A DNA stretch of 64,000 nt from positions 1,116,001-1,180,000 of the forward strand of contig NC_008358.1 in assembly GCF_000013025.1 (NCBI RefSeq). The letters are read 5' to 3'. Within the stretch, counting starts at the first letter, position 1. Each line of letters starts with the position of its first letter. This DNA comes from Hyphomonas neptunium ATCC 15444. GTDB lineage: Bacteria; Pseudomonadota; Alphaproteobacteria; Caulobacterales; Hyphomonadaceae. The notes beneath the pieces are model-generated. The model made no database searches. It saw only the letters and a list, made by a program, of their open reading frames with translations, and was not told the origin of the DNA. This document shows positions 49,669 to 59,853 of this stretch, in pieces. The translations under genes were made by a program, and so were the position numbers.

Positions 49669-50652
49669 GTGTTCGGGCTGCCGGATCTTGCAACTCTCGA
49701 TATGCGGCTGGTGATCCCGGCGATCATGGCTGTGGGCGCATTGTTTCTGGCTGTGCAGTCTGTGCTCAGCCTTGTCTCGGATGTCCGCACCCAGCAGATC
49801 GTCAACCGGCGCCTTCAGTTCAAGGATCGTTACGCCACGCATAATGAGGCGATGGTGGAGCTGCGCAAGAGCCGGGGGCTCGATCAGGACGGCAACCTGA
49901 CCATGTCGCTGCATTGGCTGAACCGGCTGATCGTTCGCTCCGGACTGAAGTTCCAGCCCGCCAAATGGGCGGCTATGTCTCTGGCCGGCGCTGCGGTGGC
50001 AGGCGTCGCGGCGTTCATTTATCTGGGCGGGCTTTTTGCAGCCATCCCGGTGTTTTTTGTTGTGCTCGTGGCCGCGCCTATTCTCGTCATCCGCCATCTG
50101 GCGGGGGCCCGCGCGAAGAAGCTGGCGGCGCAGTTGCCGGACGCCTTGCAGATCGTTTGCCGCAGCCTTGAGGCGGGCCATCCCGTGGCCACGGCGGTAA
50201 GCCTGGTGGCGCGGGAAATGCCTGATCCGATCGGCACCGAATTTGGCATGACGGCGGATGAAGTTTCCTACGGGATGTCGCTGACCAACGCTGTGCAGCG
50301 GATGGCGGAGCGGGCAGGCGATCCGGATGTGGAACTGTTTGCCGCGACCGTGCGCCTTCAGGAGAAGACCGGCGGCAATCTGACGGAACTTCTCAAATCC
50401 AATACCAATACCATCCGTGAGCGGCAGACGATGCGGCTGAAGGTGCGGGCTGCGTCGTCTGAAGGGCGCGTTTCCGCAATGATCCTGACGTCTGCGCCAT
50501 TTATCGTGATGACCGCGATCCATCTGCTGCGTCCGGAATTCTATGGCAGCGTTATTCATGAGCCGCTGATCCAATACAGCTTTGCGGGGCTGCTGGTGTG
50601 GATGGGCATTGGCAATCTGGTCATGAATCGCATGATCAATTTCAAGATGTAA
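49669..50652 (+). CDS. tadB: Tad pilus inner-membrane protein TadB
   Basis: A 327-residue protein with an N-terminal helix (LVIPAIMAVGALFLAVQSVLSLV), two central helices (MSLAGAAVAGVAAFIYLGGLFAAIPVFFVVLVAA), a GspF/T2SSF domain (LAAQLPDALQIVCRSLEAGHPVATAVSLVAREM, VRLQEKTGGNLTELLKSNTNTIRERQTM) and two C-terminal helices. It forms the platform with TadC. GTG start with AAGGAG 9 bases upstream. Called cpaG in some Caulobacter schemes. Confidence 0.93.
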   Translation: MFGLPDLATLDMRLVIPAIMAVGALFLAVQSVLSLVSDVRTQQIVNRRLQFKDRYATHNEAMVELRKSRGLDQDGNLTMSLHWLNRLIVRSGLKFQPAKWAAMSLAGAAVAGVAAFIYLGGLFAAIPVFFVVLVAAPILVIRHLAGARAKKLAAQLPDALQIVCRSLEAGHPVATAVSLVAREMPDPIGTEFGMTADEVSYGMSLTNAVQRMAERAGDPDVELFAATVRLQEKTGGNLTELLKSNTNTIRERQTMRLKVRAASSEGRVSAMILTSAPFIVMTAIHLLRPEFYGSVIHEPLIQYSFAGLLVWMGIGNLVMNRMINFKM

Positions 50653-50664
50653 GGAGGCGGATGA

Positions 50665-51597
50665 ATGCCAGCGCTGCTCTCTTCCGGTCCTGTTATTCCC
50701 TTTGTTCTGGGGTTTCTGGCGTTGCTGCTGGCGGTGCCGGGGCTGATTTCATTTCTGCGCAGCCGTCAGGATGCGGGCGACATTGAGCGGCGTCTCTCGC
50801 GCCGGCCGGGCACGGGCGCGGCCGAAGCCAAGCGGAGCGAGAGCAAACTGGGCAAGGCGGTGATGGGCATCGCCGACAATGCCGCGCCGACCGATGGTGC
50901 GGAGGTGAGCGCGGCACGGGCGAAGCTGAACCAGGCCGGGTTTACCGGCGCCAAGGCTGTGCCGCGCTATTTTCTCGCGCGCTTCATTTGCGTTGTGATC
51001 CCTCAGGTGGCGCTGTTCTTTGCGCTGCCGTATCTGCAGGAATATCCCCGATACGTGCCGGTGATGGCCTCCATCATCCTGGTGCTGGCGGGCCTGGCGG
51101 CGCCGGGGAAGTTTCTCGACATGCGCATCTCGCAGCGCAAGCAGGCATGCTCCAGCGGCTTTCCCGATATGATGGACCTGATGGTCGCCTGCGTGGAGGC
51201 CGGGCTCAGCCTGGACGCCTCTGTTCAGCGTGTCGGCGAGGAGCTGGAGCTGCGCCATCCGATAATCGCGGGCCATATGCGGACGCTGTCCCTTGAGCTG
51301 CGGGCGGGCAAATCGCGCAAGATGGCGTGGCGGGCTTTTGCCGAAAGACTGGGAATCGATGAGGCGGGTTCACTGGCCACAATGCTGCGCCAGGCGGAGG
51401 AAATGGGCACGTCTCTGGGGCAAACCTTGCGGGTTTTCTCAGCTGATATGCGTCAGCGGCGGATTCTCATGGCGGAGGAAAAAGCCATGGCGCTGCCCGC
51501 GAAAATGACTTTGCCATTGATTATATTCGTTTTTCCGGTACTTTTGGGGGTTCTGATCCTGCCGGCGGTGGTCATGCTGATGACGACGCTTGGGTGA
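50665..51597 (+). CDS. tadC: Tad pilus inner-membrane protein TadC
   Basis: A 310-residue T2SSF-type membrane protein, second platform component. Helices at the N-terminus (VIPFVLGFLALLLAVPGLISFL) and middle (FICVVIPQVALFFALPYL, VMASIILVLAGLAAP), T2SSF domain GFPDMMDLMVACVEAGLSLDASVQRVGEEL and LRQAEEMGTSLGQTLRVFSADM, and C-terminal helices ending VMLMTTLG. AAGGAGG precedes the ATG by 8 bases. The pilin gene, the prepilin peptidase and the TadD/TadG genes are not in the window. Confidence 0.93.
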   Translation: MPALLSSGPVIPFVLGFLALLLAVPGLISFLRSRQDAGDIERRLSRRPGTGAAEAKRSESKLGKAVMGIADNAAPTDGAEVSAARAKLNQAGFTGAKAVPRYFLARFICVVIPQVALFFALPYLQEYPRYVPVMASIILVLAGLAAPGKFLDMRISQRKQACSSGFPDMMDLMVACVEAGLSLDASVQRVGEELELRHPIIAGHMRTLSLELRAGKSRKMAWRAFAERLGIDEAGSLATMLRQAEEMGTSLGQTLRVFSADMRQRRILMAEEKAMALPAKMTLPLIIFVFPVLLGVLILPAVVMLMTTLG

Positions 51598-51641
51598 AAA
51601 GCCGCTAGGCGAAGCGAAACGGGATTGCTAGTTACACAGCC

Positions 51642-52598
51642 ATGGCAACCTATCTCGAATTTGAAAAACCGATTGCGGAGCTGGACGCGAAGATCGCGGA
51701 GCTTGAAGCGCTTGCCGCTCGCAAGGATGGCCCGTTGATCAGCGATGAGCTGGCGAAGCTGAAGACCAAGTCGGTCAAACAGCTCAAGCAGATTTATTCC
51801 GAGCTGAACGCCTGGCGGGTGACGCAGGTGGCGCGCCACCCGGACCGGCCGCATCTTTCGGACTTCATCAACACCATCTTCGAGGATTTCGAGGAGCTGG
51901 CGGGTGACCGCGTGTTCGGCAATGACGAGGCCATCATTGGCGGTCTTGCCCGGTTCAAGGGGCGCTCGGTGGTAGTCATCGGCCATGAGAAGGGCCGCAC
52001 GACCGAGAAACGCCTGAAGCACAATTTCGGCATGGCCCACCCCGAGGGCTACCGGAAGGCCGTGCGCCTGATGGATCTGGCCGAGAAGTTCAACATCCCG
52101 GTCCTTTCCTTCCCCGATACGGCGGGCGCCTATCCCGGCAAGGGCGGCGAAGAACGCGGCCAGGCAGAGGCGATTGCGCGGGGCACACAGCGCGGGCTGT
52201 CGCTGGGCGTGCCGTTTGTGACGCTGATCATCGGCGAGGGCATGTCCGGCGGGGCCATCGGCATTGCGGCGGCAAACCGCGTGTTGATGATGGAATATGC
52301 AATTTATTCAGTGATCTCGCCGGAGGGCTGCGCGTCGATCCTCTATCGCGACGCGACCAAGGCGAAGGACGCGGCCGAGGCGATGGGCATTACCGCGCCG
52401 GAGCTGCTGCGCCACAAGATCGTCGACGGCATCGTCAAGGAGCCGGTCGGCGGGGCGCACCGGGACCCGCAACGGGCGATGGCGTCGGCCGCCAAGGCGA
52501 TTGACGCTGTGCTTCAGGAGCTGGAGGGCATGTCGCCCGCCGAGCTGCGGGCGCAGCGGCGGGAGCGGTTCTATGCCATTGGCCGTGAGGGCCTTTAA
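51642..52598 (+). CDS. accA: Acetyl-CoA carboxylase carboxyltransferase subunit alpha
   Basis: A 318-residue subunit. It starts YLEFEKPIAELDAKIAELEAL, has the conserved RPHLSDFINTIFEDFEELAGDR, VVVIGHEKGRTTEKRLKHNFGMAHPEGYRKAVRLM, FPDTAGAYPGKGGEERGQAEAIA and GEGMSGGAIGIAAANRVLMMEYAIYSVISPEGCASILYRD. With AccD it transfers the carboxyl group from biotin to acetyl-CoA, the first step in fatty-acid synthesis. Single gene 44 bases after tadC; thiL follows after 9 bases, so they may be co-transcribed. Confidence 0.97.
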   Translation: MATYLEFEKPIAELDAKIAELEALAARKDGPLISDELAKLKTKSVKQLKQIYSELNAWRVTQVARHPDRPHLSDFINTIFEDFEELAGDRVFGNDEAIIGGLARFKGRSVVVIGHEKGRTTEKRLKHNFGMAHPEGYRKAVRLMDLAEKFNIPVLSFPDTAGAYPGKGGEERGQAEAIARGTQRGLSLGVPFVTLIIGEGMSGGAIGIAAANRVLMMEYAIYSVISPEGCASILYRDATKAKDAAEAMGITAPELLRHKIVDGIVKEPVGGAHRDPQRAMASAAKAIDAVLQELEGMSPAELRAQRRERFYAIGREGL

Positions 52599-52607
52599 GG
52601 GCCTCTG

Positions 52608-53561
52608 ATGGCCGAGAAGGACTGGATACGCCAGTATTTCGCGCCGCTGGCCAAGGCGCCGGGCGCGGCGGGTCTGACCGACGATACGGCTGAAATTTCA
52701 AAGGGTTACGGGCCTCTCATTGCGACGGTGGACGCGATGGTGGAGGGCGTGCACTTTTTTGCTGACGATCCGGTCGAGACGATTGCGCGCAAGCTGGTGC
52801 GGGTGAATGTGTCGGATATTCTGGGCTCTGGCGCGGTTCCGCGGGAGGCGCTTTTGACCCTCGGATGGCCCCAGGCGGGGCGCAATCCGGGACAGATCGG
52901 GACATTTGCGGACAGTTTCGGGACAGAACTGGACAGGTGGGGCATCCTCTTGGCTGGCGGCGACACGGTGATGACACCGGGGGGCCTCTTCCTGTCGCTG
53001 ACCCTGACAGGCGAATGCCTGGGGCCTGCGCCGGTGCGCCGGGGCGGGGGCAAGGCGGGGGATGACGTCTGGGTGACCGGGGAGATCGGCGCGGCAAGGC
53101 GGGGGTATCTGTGGAAAACGCAAGGGCTGGGCGAGGCCGGCTGGCTGAACGCGTTGCAGGTGCCGGAGCTGCCTCCGCTTGAGGCGGCGGGGCTGATTTC
53201 CGCCCATGCGAGCGCGGCGATGGATATTTCCGACGGGCTGCTGGGCGACCTGTCCAGCCTGGCGGCGGCCAGCGGGCTGGGCGCGCAAATCGACCTCGAC
53301 CAGGTGCCGTTTGCAGGCGGGGCGGCGAGCCTTGAGGAAATGATCGATCTTTCGAGCTGGGGCGATGATTATCAGCTGCTGTTTGCGGCGCCGCCTCAAG
53401 CGGCTGGTTTCATTCAGGATTTTGGATTGCGGGTGACCCGGATCGGGCGCCTGGCCGAGGGGGCGGGGCTTGTGGCCTCTCACTGTGGAAAACCCGTTAA
53501 CTTGCCGGAAACTCTCGCCTTCGAGCATGGCCGAGTCGGTGGTCCTGCCGCTCGCTCCTGA
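52608..53561 (+). CDS. thiL: Thiamine-monophosphate kinase
   Basis: A 317-residue PurM/ThiL-fold ATP enzyme that phosphorylates thiamine monophosphate to the diphosphate cofactor. Family features are the N-terminal [84 protein letters not shown] and [25 protein letters not shown]. The coding sequence for residues about 94-110 contains the phased GGACA array; the protein length is nevertheless normal. ATG at 52608 lies 9 bases after accA. Confidence 0.93.
   Translation: MAEKDWIRQYFAPLAKAPGAAGLTDDTAEISKGYGPLIATVDAMVEGVHFFADDPVETIARKLVRVNVSDILGSGAVPREALLTLGWPQAGRNPGQIGTFADSFGTELDRWGILLAGGDTVMTPGGLFLSLTLTGECLGPAPVRRGGGKAGDDVWVTGEIGAARRGYLWKTQGLGEAGWLNALQVPELPPLEAAGLISAHASAAMDISDGLLGDLSSLAAASGLGAQIDLDQVPFAGGAASLEEMIDLSSWGDDYQLLFAAPPQAAGFIQDFGLRVTRIGRLAEGAGLVASHCGKPVNLPETLAFEHGRVGGPAARS
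52890..52935 (+). repeat. Phased GGACA array 3, inside thiL
   Basis: GGACA begins at 52890, 52900, 52910, 52921 and 52931: steps of 10, 10, 11 and 10 bases, in the sense direction of thiL. Because 10 is not a multiple of 3 the copies fall in different reading frames (encoding Gly-Gln, Gly-Thr, Ala-Asp, Gly-Thr, Leu-Asp), so the regularity is at DNA or RNA level and not a protein repeat. Confidence 0.8.
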
Positions 53562-53680
53562 CGCGATGCATCTTGCGCGCGTCCGGCCCGGCTGGCAGGC
53601 AAGTCGGTCTAAGAAGAAAAAAAGACCAGACCGGAATCAATCCGGCTGAGTTTTCTCGGGGAAAGCAAGGAGGAAAGCCT

Positions 53681-55858
53681 ATGACATGGTACGCCCTGGC
53701 ACTTGGTGCAGGTATACTGTCAGTCTTATACGGTTGGGTTCAGATCCAATCGATCATGAAAGCCCCTGCGGGCAATGCCCGCATGCTGGAAATTGCCGCC
53801 GCCATTCAGGAAGGCGCAAACGCCTATCTGAAGCGTCAGTATCGCACCATCGGCATCGTCGGCGTGGTTGTCGCGATTGTGCTGGTGATCCTGCTCGGCT
53901 GGAAAGCTGCGCTGGGATTTGTCATTGGCGCGGTGCTCTCCGGGGCAGCGGGCTATATCGGCATGCTGGTTTCGGTGCGGGCAAACGTGCGCACGACGGA
54001 GGCGTCACGCCACGGCCTGAATGAAGGCCTCAAGATGGCGTTCAAGTCCGGCGCGGTCACGGGCATGCTCGTGGTTGGCCTCGCGCTGATCGGCATCGTT
54101 GGCTATTACGGCCTGCTGACCGGGCCGCTGGGGCTCAGCCTCGGGGACGAAGACCAGAAGCGCGAAATCATTGACGCGCTGGTGTCGCTGGGCTTTGGCG
54201 CCTCGCTGATTTCGATCTTCGCCCGTCTGGGCGGAGGTATCTTCACCAAGGGCGCAGACGTTGGCGGCGACATGGTCGGCAAGGTTGAAGCCGGCATTCC
54301 CGAGGACGATCCCCGCAACCCGGCAACGATTGCCGATAACGTGGGCGACAATGTTGGCGACTGTGCCGGCATGGCGGCGGACCTGTTCGAGACCTATGCA
54401 GTGACCCTGGTGGCCACGATGGTGCTTGGCGGGATCTATTTCGCAGCCACGCCTTACATCGCCGAGATCATGATGCTGCCCCTCGCCATCGGCGCGGTGT
54501 GTATCGTTACCTCCATCATTGGCTCTTTCTTTGCCACCCTGTCCAAAGGGTCCACCAATGTCATGGGCGCGCTCTACAAGGCGCTCAACGTGACCGGCGT
54601 GCTCTCCATTGGCGGTCTGGCCATTGCCATTCATACCGTCCTTCCGGGCGGTCTGGGCGGCACGCTGGAAGGCGCGGGCGCCTTGCTCGGTCTCGTCGAT
54701 CCTGCAACCGGCCAGGCAGCAGATATTACGGGCTGGCACCTCTTCGCCTGCGGCGTGGTGGGTCTGTTCGTCACCCTGCTGATCGTTGTGATCACGGCCT
54801 ATTACACCGAGACGAAGTATCGTCCGGTGCGCTCCATTGCGAAAGCTTCGGAGTCCGGCCACGGCACCAACGTCATTCAGGGTCTGGCCGTTTCGCTGGA
54901 AGCGACTGCTCTGCCAGCGCTGACCATCATTGGCGGCATCCTGCTGACCTACAACCTGGCAGGTCTCTATGGCATTGCCATTGCCACCACGACGATGCTG
55001 GCGCTGGCTGGCATGATCGTGGCGCTCGACGCATTTGGTCCGGTGACGGACAATGCGGGCGGTATTGCCGAAATGGCAGAACTGCCTTCTGAGGTGCGCA
55101 CCACCACAGACGCGCTGGACGCTGTCGGCAACACGACCAAGGCGGTTACCAAAGGCTACGCGATCGGCTCTGCCGGTCTCGGCGCACTGGTGCTGTTTGC
55201 GGCGTATGCAGAGGATTTGAGTTACTTTACCGCTCGTGCGACAGAGGGCTCGTTCTTCTACAACATCACGGTCGACTTCTCGATTGCCAATCCCTACGTC
55301 GTGGTTGGTCTGCTGTTCGGCGGCCTTTTGCCGTTCCTGTTCGGTGGCATGTCGATGATGGCTGTGGGCCGCGCGGCGCAAGCCGTCGTTGAAGAGGTTC
55401 GCCGCCAGTTCCGCGAAATGCCGGGCATCATGAAGGGCGAAGTAAAGCCCGATTATGGCCGGGCCGTGGATATGCTGACACAAGCGGCGATCAAGGAAAT
55501 GATCATTCCTTCGCTTCTGCCGGTGCTGTCTCCGATCATTCTGTTCGGTGTCATCCTGGTGATCGGCGGACCGGGCGAGGCGCTTGCCTCGGTCGGCGCA
55601 ATGCTGCTGGGCGTGATCGTAACCGGCCTGTTCGTTGCCATCTCGATGACCTCGGGCGGCGGCGCATGGGACAACGCCAAGAAGTATATCGAAGACGGCC
55701 ATCATGGCGGCAAGGGCTCTGAAGCCCACAAGGCCGCTGTGACGGGCGACACGGTGGGTGATCCCTACAAGGACACTGCCGGCCCCGCCGTGAACCCGAT
55801 GATCAAGATCACGAACATCGTGGCCCTTCTGATGCTGGCGGTTCTTGCCGGACACTGA
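53681..55858 (+). CDS. hppA: K+-independent proton-pumping membrane pyrophosphatase
   Basis: A 725-residue polytopic enzyme with about 16 membrane segments that couples pyrophosphate hydrolysis to proton export. The catalytic loop reads [35 protein letters not shown]. The segment [10 protein letters not shown] carries Lys where K+-dependent enzymes have Ala, so it should be the K+-independent H+ type. The start is ATG at 53681 behind GGAGG; the longer frame from 53573 adds unrelated residues. It has its own 120-base leader after thiL and is followed by a strong terminator. It could recycle pyrophosphate from biosynthesis and support the proton gradient. Confidence 0.97.
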   Translation: MTWYALALGAGILSVLYGWVQIQSIMKAPAGNARMLEIAAAIQEGANAYLKRQYRTIGIVGVVVAIVLVILLGWKAALGFVIGAVLSGAAGYIGMLVSVRANVRTTEASRHGLNEGLKMAFKSGAVTGMLVVGLALIGIVGYYGLLTGPLGLSLGDEDQKREIIDALVSLGFGASLISIFARLGGGIFTKGADVGGDMVGKVEAGIPEDDPRNPATIADNVGDNVGDCAGMAADLFETYAVTLVATMVLGGIYFAATPYIAEIMMLPLAIGAVCIVTSIIGSFFATLSKGSTNVMGALYKALNVTGVLSIGGLAIAIHTVLPGGLGGTLEGAGALLGLVDPATGQAADITGWHLFACGVVGLFVTLLIVVITAYYTETKYRPVRSIAKASESGHGTNVIQGLAVSLEATALPALTIIGGILLTYNLAGLYGIAIATTTMLALAGMIVALDAFGPVTDNAGGIAEMAELPSEVRTTTDALDAVGNTTKAVTKGYAIGSAGLGALVLFAAYAEDLSYFTARATEGSFFYNITVDFSIANPYVVVGLLFGGLLPFLFGGMSMMAVGRAAQAVVEEVRRQFREMPGIMKGEVKPDYGRAVDMLTQAAIKEMIIPSLLPVLSPIILFGVILVIGGPGEALASVGAMLLGVIVTGLFVAISMTSGGGAWDNAKKYIEDGHHGGKGSEAHKAAVTGDTVGDPYKDTAGPAVNPMIKITNIVALLMLAVLAGH

Positions 55859-55879
55859 GTGTCAGAGGTGAATTCAATG

Positions 55880-55910
55880 AAAACTCCCGGAGGCGACTCC
55901 GGGAGTTTTT
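55880..55910 (+). terminator. Terminator after hppA
   Basis: A 13-base stem AAAACTCCCGGAG / CTCCGGGAGTTTT with loop GCGA and a final T-run, 21 bases after the hppA stop. Confidence 0.92.
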
Positions 55911-56142
55911 GTTTGTGCGCCGCTCATATCGGCAAATCCTATAGGGGCGCGGTTTCGTTTCTATTGGGCGCCGGCTCCGGGCGCCCTATTGTCCGCCTCA
56001 AAGCAGCGCCAGTGCGATCAGAACGCTGCGCAGGGAGGTTCAGCAGGACAATCAGGCCTCCGGTAGGGGCGCGTTGACACGCCAAGCGTCACACGATGCC
56101 CCGGTGGCCACTGGGAGCCATCGATTGACCGACTGAACGAAG
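55911..56142. other. Intergenic stretch without recognisable features
   Basis: Part of the 340-base space between hppA and bamE. Apart from the terminators on both sides I see no gene, tRNA, riboswitch or clear repeat here; open frames are short and lack family character. Confidence 0.5.
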
Positions 56143-56175
56143 AAGGCCGCAGCCGGGTTTCCAGCTGCGGCCTTT
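56143..56175 (-). terminator. Terminator after bamE
   Basis: On the - strand AAGGCCGCAGC, a 10-base loop, GCTGCGGCCTT, then CTTCGTT. An 11-base perfect stem 24 bases past the bamE stop; the T-run is weak. Confidence 0.75.
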
Positions 56176-56198
56176 GGATTCCGGTATTGGATGAACGC

Positions 56199-56678
56199 CT
56201 AGCGGCGGCCGGTCGGGTTGCCCGGTGTCGTTTCATCCGTGTTGGGCAGGCGGACGGCGCCCACGGTGCCGAAGATCTGTTCCCAGAAGCCAAGTTCGCG
56301 GCCACGTGTGGGCGTCTCGCGCGAGGCATAGGAGACGATCTGGCCGTCGGTGACGCTGTACTTCACAACCTCATCGACCGCGTCATCTTCGCTGAAACTG
56401 ATCGCAATGATGCTGCGCTCGACCACCTTGGGCCGGTAGAAGGCGAAGCGTTCCTGGATGTCGGAATAATAGAACCAGATATTGGTATCGAAGAGACCTT
56501 CGGTGGAAGGCGAGCCGAGCTGGGCCAGCACGGTCGAGCGGGTGTCATCGCCCGGCTTGATGTCGATAGGCTGGACTTCATCTGCGATGTAGCCGTGGAA
56601 ATCCCGCGCCGGGCTCAGACAGGCTGTCAGCGGCAGTGCGGCAAGAAGGCCTGCGGCCACAAGAGAAAGACGCGCCAT
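56199..56678 (-). CDS. bamE: Outer-membrane assembly lipoprotein BamE (SmpA/OmlA)
   Basis: A 159-residue lipoprotein. Signal MARLSLVAAGLLAALPLTAC with lipobox LTAC (Cys 20). The SmpA/OmlA fold follows: DIKPGDDTRSTVLAQLGSPSTEGLFDTNIWFYYSDIQERFAFYRPKVVERSIIAISFSEDD, then VVKYSVTDGQIVSYASRETPTRGRELGFWEQIFG as typical of alphaproteobacterial BamE. It is a part of the Bam complex that folds outer-membrane proteins. Divergent from the cytochrome chaperone gene with 73 bases between. Confidence 0.93.
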   Translation of the reverse strand: MARLSLVAAGLLAALPLTACLSPARDFHGYIADEVQPIDIKPGDDTRSTVLAQLGSPSTEGLFDTNIWFYYSDIQERFAFYRPKVVERSIIAISFSEDDAVDEVVKYSVTDGQIVSYASRETPTRGRELGFWEQIFGTVGAVRLPNTDETTPGNPTGRR

Positions 56679-56751
56679 GTATGGCTCCTATAGGCTTTGA
56701 CCGCAGACCTAGCGACAGGTAACCGGGCTTGGCAAGCATTGGAGTACAGGG

Positions 56752-57300
56752 TTGATCGCTTTTTCAGGCAGCTGGTTCCGGCGGCGCTCCGCGCTCAAAA
56801 AGGTTGTGGCGGAGGCATATGGCCGTCTGGCGCGCGAAGCGCTGATGCCGGTGCACTATGAGGCGCACGGTGTTCCGGACACTTTTGAGGGCCGCGCGCA
56901 GATGGTTACGGCCATGACGGCCCTTGCCTGCAAGCGATTTGCCGATGTGGGCGGGCCGCTGGCGGGCGAACTGACCGAGCGGCTGAACGCGCGCGTCTTC
57001 GACGGATTTGATGCGGCATTCCGCGAAAAAGGCGTTGGGGATCATTCCATCGCGCGCAAGGTGCGCACGCTGGCCGAGGGGCATTCCGGGCTGGGGCGGG
57101 CGTTGATGGAGGCGCTGAGCGCGGGTGATTCGGACGGGGCGCTGGAAGATGTGCTGCGCCGCAACGGGGTGACACCGCCGGAAAAAGCAGGCGATCTGGC
57201 CAAGGCGCTGCGCCGCTACCGGGCCGTGTTTGAGGCGCAGACGGACGCGGAAATACTGAGCGGCGGGTTCGCCTGTGGCGCGAGCGAGCCGGGTAAATGA
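56752..57300 (+). CDS. Ubiquinol-cytochrome c chaperone family protein (CBP3-like)
   Basis: A 182-residue protein of the ubiquinol-cytochrome c chaperone family: VVAEAYGRLAREALMPVHYEAHGVPDTFEGRAQMVTAMTALACKRF, LTERLNARVFDGFDAAFREKGVGDHSIARKVRTLAEGHSGLGRALMEAL. In mitochondria CBP3 assists cytochrome b and complex III assembly; the bacterial role is assumed to be similar. The start is TTG at 56752 with only a weak AGG upstream, so an alternative start is possible. It is followed by plsX after about 105 bases. Confidence 0.85.
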   Translation: MIAFSGSWFRRRSALKKVVAEAYGRLAREALMPVHYEAHGVPDTFEGRAQMVTAMTALACKRFADVGGPLAGELTERLNARVFDGFDAAFREKGVGDHSIARKVRTLAEGHSGLGRALMEALSAGDSDGALEDVLRRNGVTPPEKAGDLAKALRRYRAVFEAQTDAEILSGGFACGASEPGK

Positions 57301-57405
57301 TCGGCACGGGGTTGTGATGGACCGCATCTCGCCCGTTGCTTTGAGGGGCGGCGCCACTTAAACCCGCAAAAATACGCACAACGCCGTAACTACGGTCCTT
57401 TCTCC

Positions 57406-58440
57406 ATGCAGCGCAAACTGACGCTCTCGATTGATGCCATGGGCGGCGACGCCGCGCCGGGTGTCACCATTGACGGAACCGCCGAGTTTCTCGCGGGCCG
57501 CCCGGAGGCGCATGTGCTGCTTTATGGCGATGAGGCGCGGCTGGCGCCGCTGGTGGCGGCCAAGCCGGGGCTGGCGGGGCGGGTGACTATTGTTCACGCC
57601 GCCGAGAAGATCACCAGCGACATGAAACCCAGCCAGGCGCTGCGCCGGGGTAAGGGCAGCTCGATGTGGGCGGCGGTCGAAGCGGTGAAGGAGGGGCAGG
57701 CAGATGCCTGTGTCTCGGCCGGCAATACCGGCGCGCTGATGGCGATCTCGATGCTGGTGCTGCGCAAGATGGAGGGCGTACACCGCCCGGCCATGACGGC
57801 GCTGTGGCCGACGCTGCGCGGGCGCACGGTGGTGCTGGACGTGGGCGCGAATGTCGACGCGGACGCCGAGCAGCTGGTGACCTTTGCGATCATGGGCGAG
57901 GCGTTTGCCCGCGCCACGCTGGGCATCGAGCGGCCATCGGTGGGCATCCTGAATATCGGCTCCGAAGAGATGAAGGGCCATGATGAGGTGCGCGAAGCGC
58001 ATGAACTGCTGCGCAATTCGCCGCTGAAGATGGATTATCGCGGCTTTGTTGAGGGCGATGACATTTCCGGCGGGGCCGTGGATGTCGTGGTCACCGATGG
58101 CTTTACCGGGAACGTGGCGCTGAAGACCGGCGAGGGCGTGGCCCGGATGCTGGCCGGCCGCATGCGCGAGGCGTTCACGGCCAGCCTCACCTCCAAGATG
58201 GGCGCGGCGCTGGCGATGAGCGGGCTGAAGCGGCTGAAGGATTTCATGGACCCAAGCAATGTGAATGGCGGGGTTCTGATCGGGCTGGGCGGGGTTTCGG
58301 TGAAAAGCCATGGCGGGGCAGATGCCCGCGGGTTTGCCCGCGCGTGTGAACTGGCCGCTGACCTGGCGTTGAGTGATTACCGGACTGAGATTGCGGCCAA
58401 TCTGGCGCGTGTCGGGTCCGGCGGTCTGGCAGCAGAGTAA
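57406..58440 (+). CDS. plsX: Phosphate acyltransferase PlsX
   Basis: A 344-residue enzyme making acyl phosphate from acyl-ACP for phospholipid synthesis. It opens [20 protein letters not shown], has [65 protein letters not shown] and [18 protein letters not shown]. Length normal. ATG at 57406. With fabH, ihfA and a MerR gene it forms a gene order common across alphaproteobacteria. Confidence 0.97.
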
Positions 58441-58472
58441 CGGCGCAAGGGCGCCAGACGAGGATAGGTGGA

Positions 58473-59444
58473 ATGGGAAGGCGCAGCTTTATCCGTGGAA
58501 CCGGCAGCTACCTGCCTGAGCGCGTTCTGACGAATGACGAACTCTCGGAAATGGTTGAGACCACCGATGCGTGGATTCAGGAACGCACCGGCATCAAGAA
58601 GCGCCATGTGGCAGCCGATGGCGAGCTGACGTCCGACATTGCCGTGCACGCAGCGCGGCGCGCGCTGGAGGCGGCGGGCATGCAGGCCAGCGAGATCGAC
58701 CTGATCGTGCTGGCGACGACGACGCCGGACCAGACCTTCCCGGCAACGGCGACGGCGGTTCAGGCAAAGCTCGGCACCGGGCCGGGCGCAGCGTTTGATG
58801 TTCAGGCGGTGTGTTCGGGCTTCCTGTTCGCGCTGGCGACAGCTGACTCGCTGATGAAGCAGGGGCTGTTCCACAAGGCGCTGGTGATCGGCGCGGAGAC
58901 GTTCACGCGCATCATCGACTGGTCGGACCGGGGCACCTGCGTGCTGTTTGGCGATGGCGGCGGGGCGATCGTGCTGGAATGCGTGGAATGGGACGGGGCC
59001 GATGACGCCGGCGTCATCACCCACCATGTACGCACGGACGGGACGAAATCGAACCTGCTCTATGTGGACGGGGGCGTCAGCTCCACCGGCACCATCGGCC
59101 ATGTGCGGATGGAAGGGAACAAGGTGTTCAAGCACGCGGTGACCAACATCTCCGCAGCCATCGAGGCGGTGTTGACGGAAACCGGGCTGACCTCGGCGGA
59201 CATCGACTGGTTCGTGCCCCACCAGGCCAACAAGCGTATCCTCGACGGGGTTGCCAAAAAGATGAGCATTCCGGAGGAGAAGGTGGTCATCACGGTGAGC
59301 GAGCATGCCAACACCTCGGCAGCCTCGATCCCGCTGGCGCTGGACCATGTGGTGCGCTCAGGCCGTGCAAAACCGGGCGATCTGATCCTCTCCGAGGCGA
59401 TGGGCGGCGGCTTCTCCTGGGGTGCCAGCCTGTTCCGGCTTTGA
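58473..59444 (+). CDS. fabH: Beta-ketoacyl-ACP synthase III
   Basis: A 323-residue condensing enzyme starting fatty-acid synthesis from acetyl-CoA and malonyl-ACP. The catalytic Cys is in [14 protein letters not shown] (about 113), His in [12 protein letters not shown] and Asn in [11 protein letters not shown], giving the Cys-His-Asn triad. N-terminal [21 protein letters not shown] and [13 protein letters not shown] at the end are typical. ATG at 58473, 32 bases after plsX, with AGGTGG upstream. Confidence 0.97.
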   Translation: MGRRSFIRGTGSYLPERVLTNDELSEMVETTDAWIQERTGIKKRHVAADGELTSDIAVHAARRALEAAGMQASEIDLIVLATTTPDQTFPATATAVQAKLGTGPGAAFDVQAVCSGFLFALATADSLMKQGLFHKALVIGAETFTRIIDWSDRGTCVLFGDGGGAIVLECVEWDGADDAGVITHHVRTDGTKSNLLYVDGGVSSTGTIGHVRMEGNKVFKHAVTNISAAIEAVLTETGLTSADIDWFVPHQANKRILDGVAKKMSIPEEKVVITVSEHANTSAASIPLALDHVVRSGRAKPGDLILSEAMGGGFSWGASLFRL

Positions 59445-59539
59445 GTCAGAAGAAATCTGACACAAATTTAGCTAACGCCCGCGCTAGGAATTCGTTAAGA
59501 TTGCGGGTCTAGGCTTTTGAAAAGAAACGGGCTGACAGA

Positions 59540-59836
59540 ATGAGCGACCGTACACTTACCCGCGCCGAAGTTACCGATGCCATCGTCCGAGAAGTGGGCG
59601 TGACACGGCAGGAATCCGCAGACCTTCTCGACCGGACGCTGGACCTTATCGGGGCCGCGCTGGAGCAGGAGCAGGAAGTGAAGCTGGCCCGCTTCGGAAA
59701 TTTCGTGGTCCGCTCGAAGGCGGCCCGTGAAGGCCGTAACCCCAAGACCGGCGAAGAGGCTCCGATTGCCGCCCGCCGCGTTGTAACCTTCCGGCCCTCG
59801 CCGATGCTGAAGTCTCAGGTCGGCGGAGACGATTGA
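59540..59836 (+). CDS. ihfA: Integration host factor subunit alpha
   Basis: A 98-residue HU/IHF-fold DNA-bending protein. It contains TLTRAEVTDAIVREVGVTRQES, VKLARFGNFVVRSKAAREGRNPKTGEEAPIAARRVVTFRPSPMLK; the GRNPKTGEE-AARRVVTF arm with the intercalating Pro is IHF type. As a dimer with IhfB it bends DNA at specific sites. ATG at 59540; the MerR gene follows after 17 bases. Confidence 0.95.
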   Translation: MSDRTLTRAEVTDAIVREVGVTRQESADLLDRTLDLIGAALEQEQEVKLARFGNFVVRSKAAREGRNPKTGEEAPIAARRVVTFRPSPMLKSQVGGDD

Positions 59837-59853
59837 TTTAAGGAGGCACCTGC

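Noticed and set aside
54005-55855. Long open frame on the - strand opposite hppA
   Set aside because: Antisense shadow of a strongly conserved gene; the product is His/Arg-rich without motifs.
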